From NCBI GenBank assembly GCA_033398695.1, contig CM065804.1, positions 34,859,501 through 34,923,500 on the forward strand: 64,000 nucleotides of DNA, written 5' to 3'. The position numbers and the translations under genes are program-made. Each line of letters begins with the position of its first letter. Positions within the stretch are counted from its first letter, which is position 1. This document shows positions 11,680 to 23,704 of the stretch, piece after piece. Under the pieces are notes generated by a model that was given only the letters and a program-made list of their open reading frames with translations, did no database searches and was not told the origin of the DNA. This stretch comes from Orobanche coerulescens. Lineage: Eukaryota; Streptophyta; Magnoliopsida; Lamiales; Orobanchaceae.

Positions 11680-11895
11680 GGACACGACCAATGCACATGG
11701 TCGTATGCTACCGTGTGCAGCGATCGTGTGCAAGTTTCTGGCCATGAACACGATCACTGCACACGATTGTAGACGATCGTGTTAAACGATCGTGAACACG
11801 TTAGTTGTGCACACGATGTCAATGCCGTTAGACACGACCGTTGCACACGATCATTGCACACGGTGGCTTCCCATCGTGTGCAGCGATCGTGTTCG
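11680..11895. repeat. Array of CACGATCGTG-type palindromes
   Basis: About ten variants of CACACGATCGTGT within 215 bp (for example at 11720, 11755, 11780, 11850, 11885). It lies just 5' of the MULE N-terminal ORF on the minus strand. No convincing TATA box follows on that side; TTATAAAAA on the minus strand at about 12027-12035 lies on the other side. Not coding. Confidence 0.6.
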
Positions 11896-13490
11896 GAAGA
11901 ACTTGTCGGAAAAAAATTCAAGCGGTAAAATATTGATGCATACCTTGTTTATGAACACAGAAGCACGACAAATGAAGTCCTATTTTGAACGTCAAATTTT
12001 CTTTTCGAATAATCTTGTGATTTTTATAAGATTTTTGAGAGACCCTCTGTCAAAAATGGTTGTGTTGTTTTTATGTGTAAGTTGTAGTTAAATTTTGGTT
12101 GTTGGACATTAATATCGATCGGTTTTGAGCAGATGAGAAAAATAAAAAAGAAAAAAGAAAAGAAAAATAGTTTAAATTAAATAAAATACAAAAAAAGAGA
12201 AAGTCAACATTATAACTTTTGGGAGGACATTTTAGTCTTTTTAATCAAAATGGTACTAAAAACTTATACTTTTATGAATGGTGATATATAACTTGTCAAT
12301 TTTATGATTTGGTATTAAAAAATTGATTCCCACTAAAATTTAATGGTAATGTGTTTGGTTAATGTAAGCGATTGTCTTTTTCAATATTCAATTTTGACCA
12401 TTTATTTTCTTTAAATATTATACAGGTAAATATAAAAATTATATCATTGTGTTTATATTTTAAAATATTTTTATAATATTATTTTGATATTTTTATAATA
12501 TAATAAACTGTTTTGCAAAGTGGAAAAATAAAAGTAATGTAGTATTCAGGGTCTCGCATAAGCAACATTACAACCGTAGACATACAACAACATAACTGGT
12601 CTTATGTAATATCTTCTTGTAACACTTTTAGTTTTCCTATTATAGTAATATTTCCCAAAGTTTATATATTATGTAATACTGTTACATAAGTAACACTATT
12701 TAGGTAACACTTTTATATAGATAACACAATTTAGGTAACACTTATAGATAGGTAACATCTTTAGGTAATATTTTTACATAAATAACGCATTTAGATGACA
12801 CTTTGTAACAACCTCACATAATACTTTTTATGTAATATTTTTGCATAAATAACACTTCTATTATAACACCAGGGCCTTTGTTATAGAGATAAAGGCCATG
12901 TACCACATAATAAAATTATATCCATTTTGCAACACTATAAAAATAAATAAAATTTATATAATGTTTATGAAAAATAATTTTTAAATATAAGAATAGCCAA
13001 CTAAATAACAAAAATATAATATTAAGATTCACTTTAAAAGTGATCTTCGCCTTACATATTTAGTCACAAAAATATCCAAAATTATTAAAATTTTATTTTT
13101 CAAAATATATAAGTCTAACTAGTCAAAGTATGATATAAAAATCACTTAAAAAAAGTGATATCCGCATTGTTTTGACGCAAAATTATCCACCATATTGTGG
13201 ATAACAGTTTCTTTCCACGAAATCCTCAATAGCAATTAAAGCAAACACATTTAGCCTATCTTGCAACATACTTTATCATTAATATTATTCCGGTAAATTT
13301 AACTTTGAAAAGCTTGTTCCGCGTGAGTGAAGGAATAATACTAATAGATTTAGGGTTTTTGAGAAAAGAGGAAATTTGAAGAAAAAAATATACTTTTTTA
13401 GCACCCCACAAAATTCGACAAAATTGCCTTCGCCGCTACAGGTCTTCGGCTTCCAGTTCTTCGAAGCTCCAGGCCATATATCGGAAAACA
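11896..13490. other. AT-rich intergenic DNA, no gene seen
   Basis: No supported coding region. 12590-12870 holds a degenerate tandem run of GGTAACAC(TTTTA)-like units. 12869-12893 is a hairpin with GGCCTTT/AAAGGCC arms, perhaps an edge of a small DNA transposon. 13030-13185 contains two diverged direct copies of an AAAGTGATNTCCGC-like segment. A short open frame at 13491-13285 has no recognisable domain. Confidence 0.5.
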
Positions 13491-14213
13491 TCGGCTGTTA
13501 GGGTGGATTTGGGGGTTTTAATCCTTGTAGTGCTTTTCAGATCGTGGATGTTATATTTCTGATGCGCTTGTGAAAAATTATGATTCTCGCCTCTCTTGTA
13601 TTCCAATAAAAACATCGGCTGTTCTTAAAGCATTCGTTGCTCTATTGTAGTTTTCTTCTCCATTGCGTAGCTGCCGCTGTCGCCCCTTCTCTATCCTGCA
13701 TCATCGGATGTTCTTCTTCAACCTAATTGATAAAAACAAAACTCCCGTGTTTATCCTCCCAAAGCTATAGCTTAAGAGCAAGGTTTAGGGGGAGTTAATT
13801 TCTAATCAGAATTTAATCTTCTTGTTGCAAGTGCATTAACTCCTATTTCTGGCAGGCTTACCGCCGGAATAATAATAATTCGACACTACATTCATTCCCT
13901 CCCCTTCAATCTAACATTAGTATAGCATATATCATATATCTGTCTGTTTTTCAGCTTCCCTTGCCGATTTTCAAGCTGCATAGAATCCTCTCCAAAGCTT
14001 CCTCTTTTCCAAGTCGTCTCAAAGGCTGGTATCATTATACTTTTCTGTTTAATTTCATTTTCGTTAGTCATATATCTATTATTTACTGTGATCTGCGGTT
14101 TGCCTGCTTATAAATTGTCTTTTACATTCTCACCATATTTTCATTTTTTCTACACTACCATATTTTATTTTTCGTAGTGCGTTTGTGTCTTGTGTTGGTC
14201 AATATAGCGCTGT
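13491..14213. other. Non-coding stretch 5' of the LINE
   Basis: I see no protein domain, RNA gene or LTR terminus here. It may be the LINE 5' untranslated region or older host-derived sequence. A short phrase (AACATCGGCTGTT) occurs twice, at 13488 and 13613. Confidence 0.4.
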
Positions 14214-14960
14214 TTGCGGGTTGGCAGTTGGAATTTGGGTACCTTGACGGGTAAGCTTTTGGAGCTCGTGTATGTTTTGGGTAAGAGAAGGGTTGATGTG
14301 GCTTGTATTCAGGAAACTCGGTGGAAGGGGGCACAGTCCAGGGAGGCGAACAGTTATAAATTGTACTATTCAGGACTTGCTAATTCGAGTAATGGTGTGG
14401 ATATTCTTTTTGTCTAAGGAGCTAAAGGATAACGTCGTGCAAGTGAAGAGGTGTAACAATAATATTATGTCCGTTAGAGTGGTGGTTGGGAGAAGGTGGT
14501 TAACATGGTTTGTGCGTATGCCTCACATGTTGGTCTGGGTGTGCTTGTTAAGGAAGCTTTTTGGGTGTTGGTCAGGGGTATTCCGGACGATCAATTTATT
14601 ATTTTGGGGGGAGATTTCAATGGGCACATTGGTGAGGCGGTGGGTGGTTACATAGTGCCCATGGGGGTTTCGGCTTTGGAGTTAGGAATGCAGGTGGTTC
14701 CGCGCTGTTGGAGTTTGCCACTGCGCATGAGTTGGTAATTGCTAACTCTGTTTTTTAGAAGAGAGCTGAGCACCTCATCACCTTCGGTAATTGGGGGCAC
14801 TACACGCCAATTGACTACCTTCTTTTGCGCAGTCATGATGATAGGGCGTGCGTGGACTGCAAGGTGTTCTGGAGCGAGGGTTGTGCTTCTCAACACCAGT
14901 TGTTGGCTATGGATTAATCCATGGGAGGCCGTGTTGCTAGCATGGCTAGAGAAGCTAGAC
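14214..14960 (+). pseudogene. LINE apurinic-type endonuclease domain, frameshifted
   Basis: Starts RVGSWNLGTLTGKLLELVYV and continues DVACIQETRWKG, which holds the catalytic Glu motif (QET). After a frame change near 14400 it reads ELKDNVVQVKR, then ICAY-like VCAYASHVGLG, then GGDFNGHIG with the conserved Asp and Asn. The end reads YTPIDYLLLRS-like in a third frame. The domain would nick target DNA to prime reverse transcription. At least three frame changes make it inactive. Confidence 0.8.
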
Positions 14961-15061
14961 CTAGGATTCTCTGTAAGGATCTGAAGAGTGAGAAGGCGGC
15001 AGAATTCAGGGAGTCTCTGACCCGCTAAGGAGGTTTTTTACGAGGGGGCGATGCTAACCTT

Positions 15062-16975
15062 ATGTGGACCAGCATGGCCAATGCTATTAGGAGTGTGGGC
15101 GAGAAGGTGGTAGGGTTTTCTTCGGGTAGGTCTAGTGGACCTAGGGAGGCATGGTGGTGGAATGAGGATGTCCAAAAGAAAGTTAAGGCTAAACGAGCGC
15201 TATTTAAGGAGCTTTTGTCGGTTAGTGCTAGGGAGGAGAGAATCTTGAAGATTGTGGCTTACAATGTGGCGAAAAGATAGGCTAATAAGGCTGTGGCTAA
15301 GGGTAAAGCTGAGTCATATGAGGAGATGTAAAAGCACCTAGACACCAAAGATGGATCGAATGCTATTTTTAAACTAGCGAAAGCTAGGGAAAGAGGGCGG
15401 CGCGACCTAGGTCCCGTTAAATTTATTAAGGATGATTTGGGCCAAGTGTTAGTGAAAGATGTGGATATTAAGGAGAGGTGGAATAAGTATTTTTTTGAAC
15501 TTTTAAATGAGGCTAGGGGAATCGAATCGGTGGTGCAAGGAGTTAGTCTATCTTCTGATCGTTCGTTAAGTTCCTATGAGAGCATCAGCGAGGAGAAAGT
15601 AAAGGGTGCCCTAATGAAGATGGGTAGAGCTAAGGTTGTAGATCCGGATCAGATCCCTATTGAGGTGTGGCTTTATCTGGGGGAAGTTGGAGTTCTGTGG
15701 CTAGCAGAGCTGTTCAACATCGTCCTCAGGGATTTTGAGATACCGACAGAGTGGAGGCATAGTATTGTGGTACCGTTTTTCAAGAACAAAGGCGATGCTC
15801 AGAATTGTTGCAACTATCGGGGTATTAAACTCCTCAGTCATACTATGAAACTTTGGGAAAGAGTGGTGGAATGCAGGGTTAGAAGAGAAATTGAGATCTT
15901 AGAGAACCAATTTGGCTTCATGCCGGGGAGGTCCACGACTGAGGCCATTCATCTCATCAGACGCCTTGTGGAGAAGTTTAGAGAGAGCCGTAAGGACCTC
16001 TATATGGTGTTCATTGATCTAGAGAAGGCTTATGATAGCATTCCGCGTGATGTTATTTGGAGGAGCCTAGAAGAGAGGAGGGTGTCGTCGCCATATGTTA
16101 GGGCGGTCCAAGACATGTACTCCCAAACTAGGACTTGCGTTAGGACCCCAGTTGGTGACACCCAGTATTTCCCGGTTGAGATAGGGCTACACCACGGGTC
16201 GGCGCTAAGCCCTCTTCTATTCTCTCTAATCCTTGACGTCATTTCACGGGGGATTCAAGATAGCGTCCCATGGTGCATGCTTTTTGCTGATGACATTGTG
16301 TTAGTGACTGAGTCGAGGAGGGAGGTGAACTCGAAGTTGGAGCTATGGAGGTCTAAGTTAGAATCCCAGGGCTTGCATGTGAGCCGGTCTAAGACCAAGT
16401 ATCTCTGGTGTAACTTTAGTGGTAAGGCCAACGAGGAAGAAGTAGAGGTAATAATTGCTGATCAAATCGTACCCCGTACGGACAAGTTCAAGTATTTGGG
16501 TTCGATCATTCAGAAGGAAGGTGAGTGTTAAGATGATGTCACTTATCGTATCAAGGCAGGGTGGCTAAGGTGGATAGCAGCTACAGGGGTCCTGTGCGAG
16601 AAGAAAGTCCTTATAAAGTTGAAGGGTAAATTCTATAGAGCGGCTGTCAGACCTGCAATATTGTATGGTTCCGAATGTTGGGCGATGAAGAAGTCGCTTG
16701 AGAGCAAGTTGGAAGTTGCCGAAATGAGAATGTTACGTTGGTCGTGTGGTCGCACAATGTTGGATAGAATCCCGAACGGGGTTTTCAGGAATGCCCTAGA
16801 AGTGGCGCCCATTTCAGCGAAAGCTAGGGAAGGGAGATTGAGATGGTTTGGCCATGTCCGCAGGGGGCAGGCCTCTGCTTCGGTGAGAAGGGTTGAGATT
16901 TTATTGGTTGTAGGGGGAGGAGGAGAGGAAGACCTAGGAGGACGTGGGAGGAGCAGCTGAGTTTAGATTTGAAGG
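15062..16975 (+). pseudogene. LINE reverse transcriptase and C-terminal region
   Basis: 15062-15280 is the linker (AWWWNEDVQKKVKAKRALF). 15437-16531 gives 364 residues of RT: IPIEVWLYLGEVGVLWLAEL, NYRGIKLLSHTMKLWERVV, ENQFGFMPGRSTTEAI, VFIDLEKAYDSIPRDV, HGSALSPLLFSLIL and the active site CMLFADDIVLV. A TAA follows at 16529. 16619-16960 continues in frame (LKGKFYRAAVRPAILYGSEC, EMRMLRWSCGRT, RLRWFGHVRR), then a frameshift precedes the RGRPRRTWEE-like end. The motif set is that of RTE elements. Confidence 0.9.
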
Positions 16976-17703
16976 CCTTAAACTTATACGAGACCATGAC
17001 TATTGATAGGTGCTCTTGGAGGCGCCAGATCAGAGTTGCGATTATTTTTTAGGGAGCGGTGTAGTAGTTGAAAGCCTCAGGGTTAGGTTGTCTCGGTTAG
17101 ATTTGACCTAGAGCAGTGTACTTTTTTTTCGTGTGGTTTTTTTGACAGCGAGTTGTGCACAGAGTGTAACACCCCGAGATATTCGAAGTATATTACAGCG
17201 CCGTGGACCCCTACGTGGGACCCACCAAGCTAAAACAAGAAAACACTACTCGACTAACCATCTCGGTTAGTGAGGAAACACAAGTTAATAATAAATAACA
17301 ACACGCCCGGAACAACCGGCGTAATAAACATCAACCGACAAATATAGTAGCTCCAACGAATAACAATTCACAATCCGAAGAGAAAAGCCTAAGTACTCGC
17401 GAGTACAATCTATAAGTTTGGAAAATAGACAACAACCACAACGAAAATAAAAGGACTCAAATGCACATGTCAACGACCCTCGCAAGCATCCGCGTACTGT
17501 CCCAGCGCCCGCTCCTCCGGCTGATCAAAACCTGAAATCCATAACAAGATTTTCCCCAAAACGGGTCCCCAAGGGGTTAGCAATTACGCTAGTATAAGTA
17601 ATCAAGTCAAACCATTCGCTTACACATTTCATAGTACAATTAACCAAATTCCTTTTAAAACCAAAACTAGACATGTCTTTTCCGGAACAAGCAATCAATC
17701 GAT

Positions 17704-17945
17704 TTGCCGTGGGAACAGGGCTATACCATTGATCCTGCTCTGTGGCCTCTAAGGACCCTCCCGTGCTGGCCATATGATAAAACAAATCACGCACGCGCAT
17801 CGCCTTGGGAACAGGGCTATACCATTGATCCCGCTCCGTGGCCTCTAAGGACCCTCCCGAGCTGGCTAGCGAAACAAACTCGTGAATCTAGGGCTATACC
17901 ATTAGATTCCTTCCGTGGCCCCGTCGGACCCTCCCTAGGTGAGTA
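17704..17945. repeat. Tandem repeat in B LTR, three units
   Basis: Units of about 100 bp share GGGCTATACCATTGATCC or a variant, then GTGGCCTCTAAGGACCCTCC or a variant (about 17717, 17813, 17891). They lie inside the candidate second leader intron. Confidence 0.8.
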
Positions 17946-18546
17946 AAGCACACACAATATACATTACCATTTCATGTTAAGCATAAAGGTTTCCGAAAAT
18001 ACTTGCCTTGAATAATTGACGACGCAACGAACGGAAAGGAAAATCACCGACGAACGCTAGGAACCGATGAAACTGAACCTAACGATTTGAATAACATAAT
18101 CACAACCACTTCTAAACGATTACGGAAATGGAATACACCCGAAAACCCACCCGATTCATGTATATTCGAATAGGAACAACAACGAGGCCGGACCACAACC
18201 AAACCCTCTCGATTACGAAAAACCACGAAATATACCATGAATCCGTAGGAAAACTAAGGATATCAACAAGATTAATCATATTAATCATGAATTAACCAAC
18301 AAAACAGAATGAATCGGACGAAACATGAAAACCCCCAAATCTCCCCCAAAATAGGGTTCTAGAAGATTTACCTTGATTCAAGAGGTGGAAGATGATTAAA
18401 TGATGATAATCTGGTGTTAGAGACTCAAAATCTTGAATAAATGATGAAAATCGCCCCACTCCAATCGCTCAACTCACCCAAATCGCCCAGCTTGCGGTGG
18501 AGAAAAGGAAAGAAGAAAAATGAACTGTTCCAGGTCAACTCCCTGG

Positions 18547-19145
18547 TTTTTATAGCCAGGGGGCATTAGCGTGCGCTAACCTTTAAAAGTTAGTGTGCGC
18601 TAACGGGTGAAACTCCAGTCCAAAAAGTTAACACCCCAGTCTAAGATCTAAAGTTCTGGACCGTTAGTGTGCGCTATTTAATAATTAGCGTGCGCTAATT
18701 GCCTCTCGGTAGCGCGCGCTATCGTCTATAGCATGCGCTACCTGGACATTAGCCGAGTCCAGAAGTAACCTGCCCAATACTCACCTGACCGCGTTAGTGT
18801 GCGCTACCGGCCACTCTGCATGCGCTAACAGCATCTCGATAGCACGCGCTATCGGGCTGTAGCGTGCGCTACCTGGGCACCTGACCGAGTCCATGAGTAA
18901 ACTGTCCAGTACTGGACTGTCACGTTAGCGCACGCTACCGGACACCTACTGCGCGCTAGTCCTTGACAATAACGTGCGCTAGCACAAACGAAGCATGCGC
19001 TAAGCCGTTAATACAGAGAACTGAGGTCAGAAATAGGCTCACTGCCACTGCCAGGGCTCAACTCGCTAGCGCACGCTACCAACAAGCGTAGCGTCCGTTA
19101 TTGAAGGATGCTTAGCGTGCGCTATACAAAAAATTAGCGCGCATT
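18547..19145 (-). promoter_or_regulatory. B: U3 palindrome array plus TATA box
   Basis: About 18 copies of TAGCGTGCGCTA-type palindromes (18568, 18590, 18661, 18685, 18709, 18726, 18793 onward to 19134). They sit immediately upstream, on the minus strand, of TATAAAAA at 18554-18547. Confidence 0.75.
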
Positions 19146-19476
19146 AGGCACAGGATAACAACGGTCCTAAACACTGAAACACGACCGAAGCATCAAACGG
19201 AACAACGCAATAAGCATGATAACATACAATGGATTCATGGAAACCCTGAAACGGAGGTTCCGAACAACAATTACGAGAATCAGATCAGTAAGCAATAGAG
19301 AAGTTAACAATTGCGGAATTGAGTAAAATAAATCCGAAAATAATTATTCTCGAGATACACATACGGTTACACACGAGCCACCAAGACAAGAAAAGCACCA
19401 AATCGAGAAAGTACTCGGAAAAGAAAAATGCAGATATTACATTCTACCCCTCTAAAAGTAAGTTTCGTCCCGAAAC

Positions 19477-20700
19477 TTAAGATATAAACAACTCGGGGTA
19501 CCTAGCACGCATGCTATCCTCGGCTTCCCAAGTTGCCTCCTCGACACCATGCCTCGACCACTGCACTTTAACCAAATAAATGGTCTTATGCCTCAGTCGC
19601 TTCTCATGGTGCTTCAAAATCTTCAGGGGACGCTCCTCGAAGGTAATATCCTCGGCGACATCGATCTCACCATAGTCGATGAAGTGACTAGGATCCGGAA
19701 CATATTTCCTTATCTGGGAAACATGGAAAACACTATAAATGTGACTCAAGGCCGGAGGTGGTTCCAAATGGTATGCCAACTCGCCGACTCGCTCGAGAAT
19801 CTCAAAGGGTCCAATAAATCTCGGACTCTATTTCCCCTTCTTTCTGAAACAGAAAACTCCCCTCATTGGAGACACCTTTAGCAGAACGTGGTCTCCCACC
19901 TCAAACTACAAAGGTCGACGACAGACTTCGGTATATGTCTTCTGTCGACTCTGAGCAGTCAACATCTGTTCCCGGATCAATTCCACCTTCCGCCCCATCT
20001 CTAAAGCGAGATCTGGTTCGGTTCAAACCAAGTCGGACGCTTGGTTCCAACAAATCAGCGATCGACATCGACGCCCGTAAAGCGCCTCATACAGTGCCAT
20101 CCGAATCGACACGTGCCAACTGTTGTTGTACGTGAATTCGATCAATGGCAAATGCTCCTCCCAGTCACTGCTCCAATCGAGAGAACAAGCACGCAACATA
20201 TCCTCGAACATCTGGATAGTGCGCTCCGACTATACATCTGACTGAGGATGAAAAGAGGTACTCAAACGCAAACGAGTACCTAACGCCTTATGCACCACCT
20301 TCCAAAAGTGCGATACAAAACGACCATTCTGATCCAAGATAATAGACTTCGGAGTACCGTGGAGCCTCACAATTTGCGCAATAAACACATGGGCCAATTT
20401 TTCCGGGCCCCAAGTATCCTTGATGCCCAGAAAAGGTGCCGATTTGGTCAGACGATCAACAATCACCCAAACCATATTCATGCCCGATCTCGATCTCGGA
20501 AAACTCGTAATGAAGTCCATCGATATATCTTCCCATTTCCATTTCAGAACGGGAAGTGACTGCAATAACCCTGCCGGTCGCTGATGCTCGATTTTGACCT
20601 GCTGACAAGTCAAACAACTCGTTACAAACTGTGCGACCTCCTCCTTCATGTCATTCCACCATAAATTCCTTCTAAGGTCCTTGTACATCTTGAACCAGGA
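19477..20700 (-). pseudogene. B: integrase, broken
   Basis: 20688-20230: zinc-binding CLTCQQVKIEHQRPAGLL and catalytic core (MDFITSFPRSRSGMNMVWVI, LDQNGRFVSHFW, FHPQSDV). The usual SDRDGRF is LDQNGRF, keeping the first Asp only. 20211-20023: MFEDMLRACSLDWSSDW, EALYGRRCRSLICW. 19779-19477: FHVSQIRKYVPDPSH and the chromodomain-like tail ([27 protein letters not shown]). Between 20022 and 19780 the KVSPMRGVF linker has stops. The zinc-binding N-terminus is frameshifted near 20690. Confidence 0.88.
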
Positions 20701-21221
20701 TGAACAGAGTAAGGCGTAGCATGGGCCTCACACAAAATACTCTGCCTCAATTCCGAGTCGTTCGGCACACATAGACGACTCTGGAATCTCAATACACCAT
20801 CTTTATGAATCACAAACCCATGAGACTTTCCCTTAAGAACATTCTCTCGGATTTGGATAATCATCGGATCTTCCAGCTGCTTCAGTTTAATTTCATCGAT
20901 CAGAGATGATGAAATCTCTAAAGCACAGAGTTGCCCAATGGCTCCTGGCAACAAAATCTCAACACTCAACTCGATCAAATCCCACTGAAGCTCAGATTGA
21001 GACGTAAGAAACTCAAGTGTCCGCAACGCAACTGGTTTCCGACTCAAGGCATCGGCCACGACGTTCGCCTTGCCCAGATGATAAAGGATTTCGAGATCAT
21101 AATCCTTAACCAACTATAACCACCTCCTCTGCCTCATATTCAACTCCCGCTGAGTAAATATGTACTTCAAACTTTTATGATCGGTAAAAATCTGACATGC
21201 AGAGCCAAAAAGATAGTGATG
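20646..21221 (-). pseudogene. B: RNase H end and linker to integrase
   Basis: 155 residues from [20 protein letters not shown] with DALSRKPVALRTLEFLTSQ, then KSHGFVIHKDGVLRFQSRLC and the HATPYSVHPG entry to the zinc-binding domain. HPGKAN is HLGKAN. Upstream, 21221-21120 holds the [10 protein letters not shown] block, broken by a TAG. Confidence 0.85.
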
Positions 21222-22785
21222 TCAAATCTTGAGCGCAAAAACAACTTCCGCTAACTTCAAATCGTGAGTAGGGTAGTTAAGCTCATACGGCCTCAACTGT
21301 CTCGACGTAAACACAATAGTCTTGCCGTGCTGCATCAACACGCACCCAAGACCCTGACCCGAAGCATCGCTATAAACGACAAAACCCTCGTTGCCACATG
21401 GCAATGCCAAAATTGGGGCTGAAGTCAAACGCCTCTTCAGCTCCTCAAAACTCGACTGCCTCTCGTCATTCCAGACGAACTTCTCAGACTTCTGGAGCAA
21501 CTGTGTAAGTGGCCGAGCTAGTTTCGAGTAACCCTCGACGAACCTACGGTAGTAGCCAACCAAGCCCAAGAAACTACGGATCTCCTTCACGTTCTTAGGC
21601 GGTGCCCAATCCAACACTGCCTCGACCTTCTGCGGGTCCACACGGACTCCCTCGGCTGAAATCAAGTGACCTAGAAACATCACTTCCTTAAGCCAGAACT
21701 CACATTTCGAGAACTTTGCATAGAGTTGCTCGGTCCTTAAAATGTCTAACACTACTTGCAAATGATACACGTGTTCCTCCTCGTTCCTCGAATAAATAAG
21801 GATATCGTCAATCAAGACGATGACACACTTATCCAGATACTCGATAAAGACCTTGTTCATCAACTGCATGAACTCCGTCAGCGCGTTAGTTAACCCGAAA
21901 GGCATAACTACAAACTCATAGTGTCCGTATCTCGTCCAAAAAGCTGTTCTCGGAACGTCGGACTCCTTCACCCGAAGCTGATAGTACCCTGATCTCAAGT
22001 CGATCTTCGAGAATACCGCAGCTCCCTGCAACTGATCAAACAAGTCATCAATCCTCGACAGAGGATACTTGTTCTTGATGGTCACCTTGGTTAGCTCGCG
22101 ATAGTCGATACACAAACGCTGTGAATCATCCTTTTTCCGAACAAATAAAACCGGTGCGCCCCAAGGCGAAGTGCTCGGTCGAATATATCCCGACTCAAGA
22201 AGCTCACTCAACTGCTTCTTCAACTCGGCCATCTCTGAAGGTGCCATGCGATACGGCGCCTTCGAAATTGGAGCCGCACCCGACTCTAACTCGATAGCAA
22301 ACTCTACCTCACGGTCCGGTTGCAATCCCAGTAACTCGTCAGGAAAGACGTTAGGAAACTCATTAACCACTGGAATCGATGAAAGCTCGACTCCACCACT
22401 CTCCGCCTTCAAGGTGTAGCACCAATAACCAGTACACCCCTTTCGCAGGAGTCTGATTTCCTTCAAGGCGTTAATTACGAACTTCTGGTTTCTCTTTCGC
22501 CCCACGAAAAAGTGCTCGGTGCCGTCTTCAGCCAGCATGGTGATGATCCTCGTGCGGTAGTTCATGATTGCACCATTCCGCTCGAGCCAATCATCTCCAA
22601 AAATCAAATCCTCACCCTCAATACCCACAACAATAAGATTAGAGAGCCAAGCCCTCTCACAAATAAACACAGAACAATCTCGAACCTCTCGATCGCCAAC
22701 GATTCTATCACCGATAGGAAGTTTAACGATGAAAGGCTCGCAAGGCAATAAATAGTCAAGACTGAAACGGCGCACACACTGCTCC
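21222..22785 (-). pseudogene. B: protease end, reverse transcriptase and RNase H
   Basis: Up to 517 uninterrupted residues, the longest gypsy frame on the minus strand. It opens in the protease after the active site ([40 protein letters not shown]). RT follows: [51 protein letters not shown], active site [46 protein letters not shown]. RNase [21 protein letters not shown]. The catalytic DSG of protease lies beyond the breakpoint and is lost. Confidence 0.92.
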
Positions 22786-22980
22786 TCGGATACCTGAACA
22801 TCAAAACAATGTCCACCCCCGCAGGGGTTAGCAAAACGATGCTAGTACAAGTATCAATAATATACAACATCAGATATGCAACAACGATGCATAGCAAGAT
22901 ACATAATACGTACTTTCGCTACCGGAATCCAACGATGCGAATCTACATGATTCCATCAACACAACATGGGGTAATCCAAT
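22786..22980 (-). repeat. Element D 3' LTR, left (U5-side) fragment
   Basis: Resembles the same region of the A and B LTRs. On the minus strand it has TACTAGC, GCTAACCCC...GGGGG (22831-22815) and the acceptor TGATGTTCAG (AG at 22795-22794). The left boundary with B protease is at about 22785 (plus or minus 8) with short shared sequence (GAGGAGC). The right boundary is the CCAAT duplication made by element C; the rest of this LTR resumes at 36987. Confidence 0.7.
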
Positions 22981-23534
22981 TGTAATACCCGTAAATTTCG
23001 ATTTCTGGTAATTTCTTTTTTTAGGCGGAAGTCTATTTTGACGACTCGCTCATGACCGTTTCGTCATTCTGAGAATGATTAATTCTACACTTTTTGACAT
23101 CCGAGTTCGTTTCGGTGCCGTTTTGTTGAGTTCCGTGCTTTTTAGCGACTTTTCCGCACTTGAGTTCGATTCTTGCAAATCTCGTTCAAAAATGCTGTTT
23201 CGAGTTTCCCGTAAGTCCGTTTAATTTTTTAGACGTGTTGTGAACTTCGGTTTGGTTATTCGATCACGTATCGTGATTTTCGGGCGTTTTGGGCCATTTT
23301 CGTAATTTCCCAAAGTTTGGGCTAATTACTTTCTGTTGTCGAATTTCAAGCCTTCGGGTGGTCGGAATCGTGTGTTCTCTTAGTTCTCGAATTCGTATTT
23401 GTGAGTACTTCGTAACCGTATCTTCGATTCATATTCAAGTTCGGGTTTCGGGGTCGTTCGGGCCGTCGAAGTTGGCCCCGGCCGAGTCATGGCCGGGCGA
23501 TGCAGGCCCAGGCAGCCGCGGCGAGTTAAGGCCG

Positions 23535-23704
23535 GTAGTGCTCGGCAGTTACGTACGTAAGGCCGGTTACGTACGTAAGGCCCTGGCCGGTAATGTACGT
23601 AACGTTTCCAGCATTTCTAGGCAGCGAGTTCGGCCATGGCCAGTTACGTACGTAAGCCATGGCCGGTTACGTACGTAAGGCGGCCGACAGTCAGCCTATT
23701 TAAG
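23535..23704 (+). promoter_or_regulatory. C: palindrome array plus TATA box
   Basis: Five TTACGTACGTAA-type palindromes, with GGCCATGGCC and GGCCGG palindromes between them, end 15 bp before TATTTAAG (23697-23704). Confidence 0.75.

Larger units (their letters stand above)
14214..17164 (+). mobile_element. RTE-type LINE retrotransposon, decayed
   Basis: The order endonuclease, linker, reverse transcriptase, C-terminal region in a single direction fits plant RTE-clade LINEs. The expected first codon is TTG (14214) where ATG would be normal. The ORF is broken by several frameshifts and stops. The 3' side has a T-rich tail (17120-17150) and is bounded by the LTR of gypsy B at 17165. Confidence 0.85.
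17165..19441 (-). repeat. Element B 3' LTR (2,277 bp)
   Basis: Minus strand: starts TGTAATATC (19441), ends CGGGGTGTTACA (17165). Modules in order: palindrome array (19145-18565), TATA box CTATAAAAA (about 18554-18547), donor-like CAAG|GTAAAT (18371), candidate 72-nt exon 18078-18007 (TTAG| ... AAG|GCAAGTA), three tandem repeats (17945-17704), CTAACCCC/GGGG and acceptor ATTTCAG (17533-17532), terminal module. It has the same plan as the A, C and F LTRs. Confidence 0.88.
17165..22785 (-). mobile_element. Element B: Ty3/gypsy chromovirus, 5' half deleted
   Basis: Contains the 3' LTR, polypurine tract (complement of 19442-19455), integrase, RNase H, RT and the end of protease. Gag, primer site and 5' LTR are missing, because at about 22785 the sequence switches to the LTR of D. 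The left flank is the LINE 3' end. Proteins are closest in this window to those of F. Confidence 0.85.

Noticed and set aside
13285..13491. 68-codon minus-strand frame as a small host gene
   Set aside because: No domain, no promoter or splice context, AT-rich surroundings.
14648..14896. Antisense open frame of 82 codons in the LINE endonuclease
   Set aside because: Shadow of the sense LINE ORF; no domain and no independent signals.
17120..17150. T-rich tail as poly(A) of an antisense processed gene
   Set aside because: It follows the LINE 3' end in sense and no host exon is present.
23289..23678. 129-codon frame in the C 5' LTR as a gene
   Set aside because: It runs through the palindrome array and TATA region; the paired LTR frame is disrupted by the array changes.
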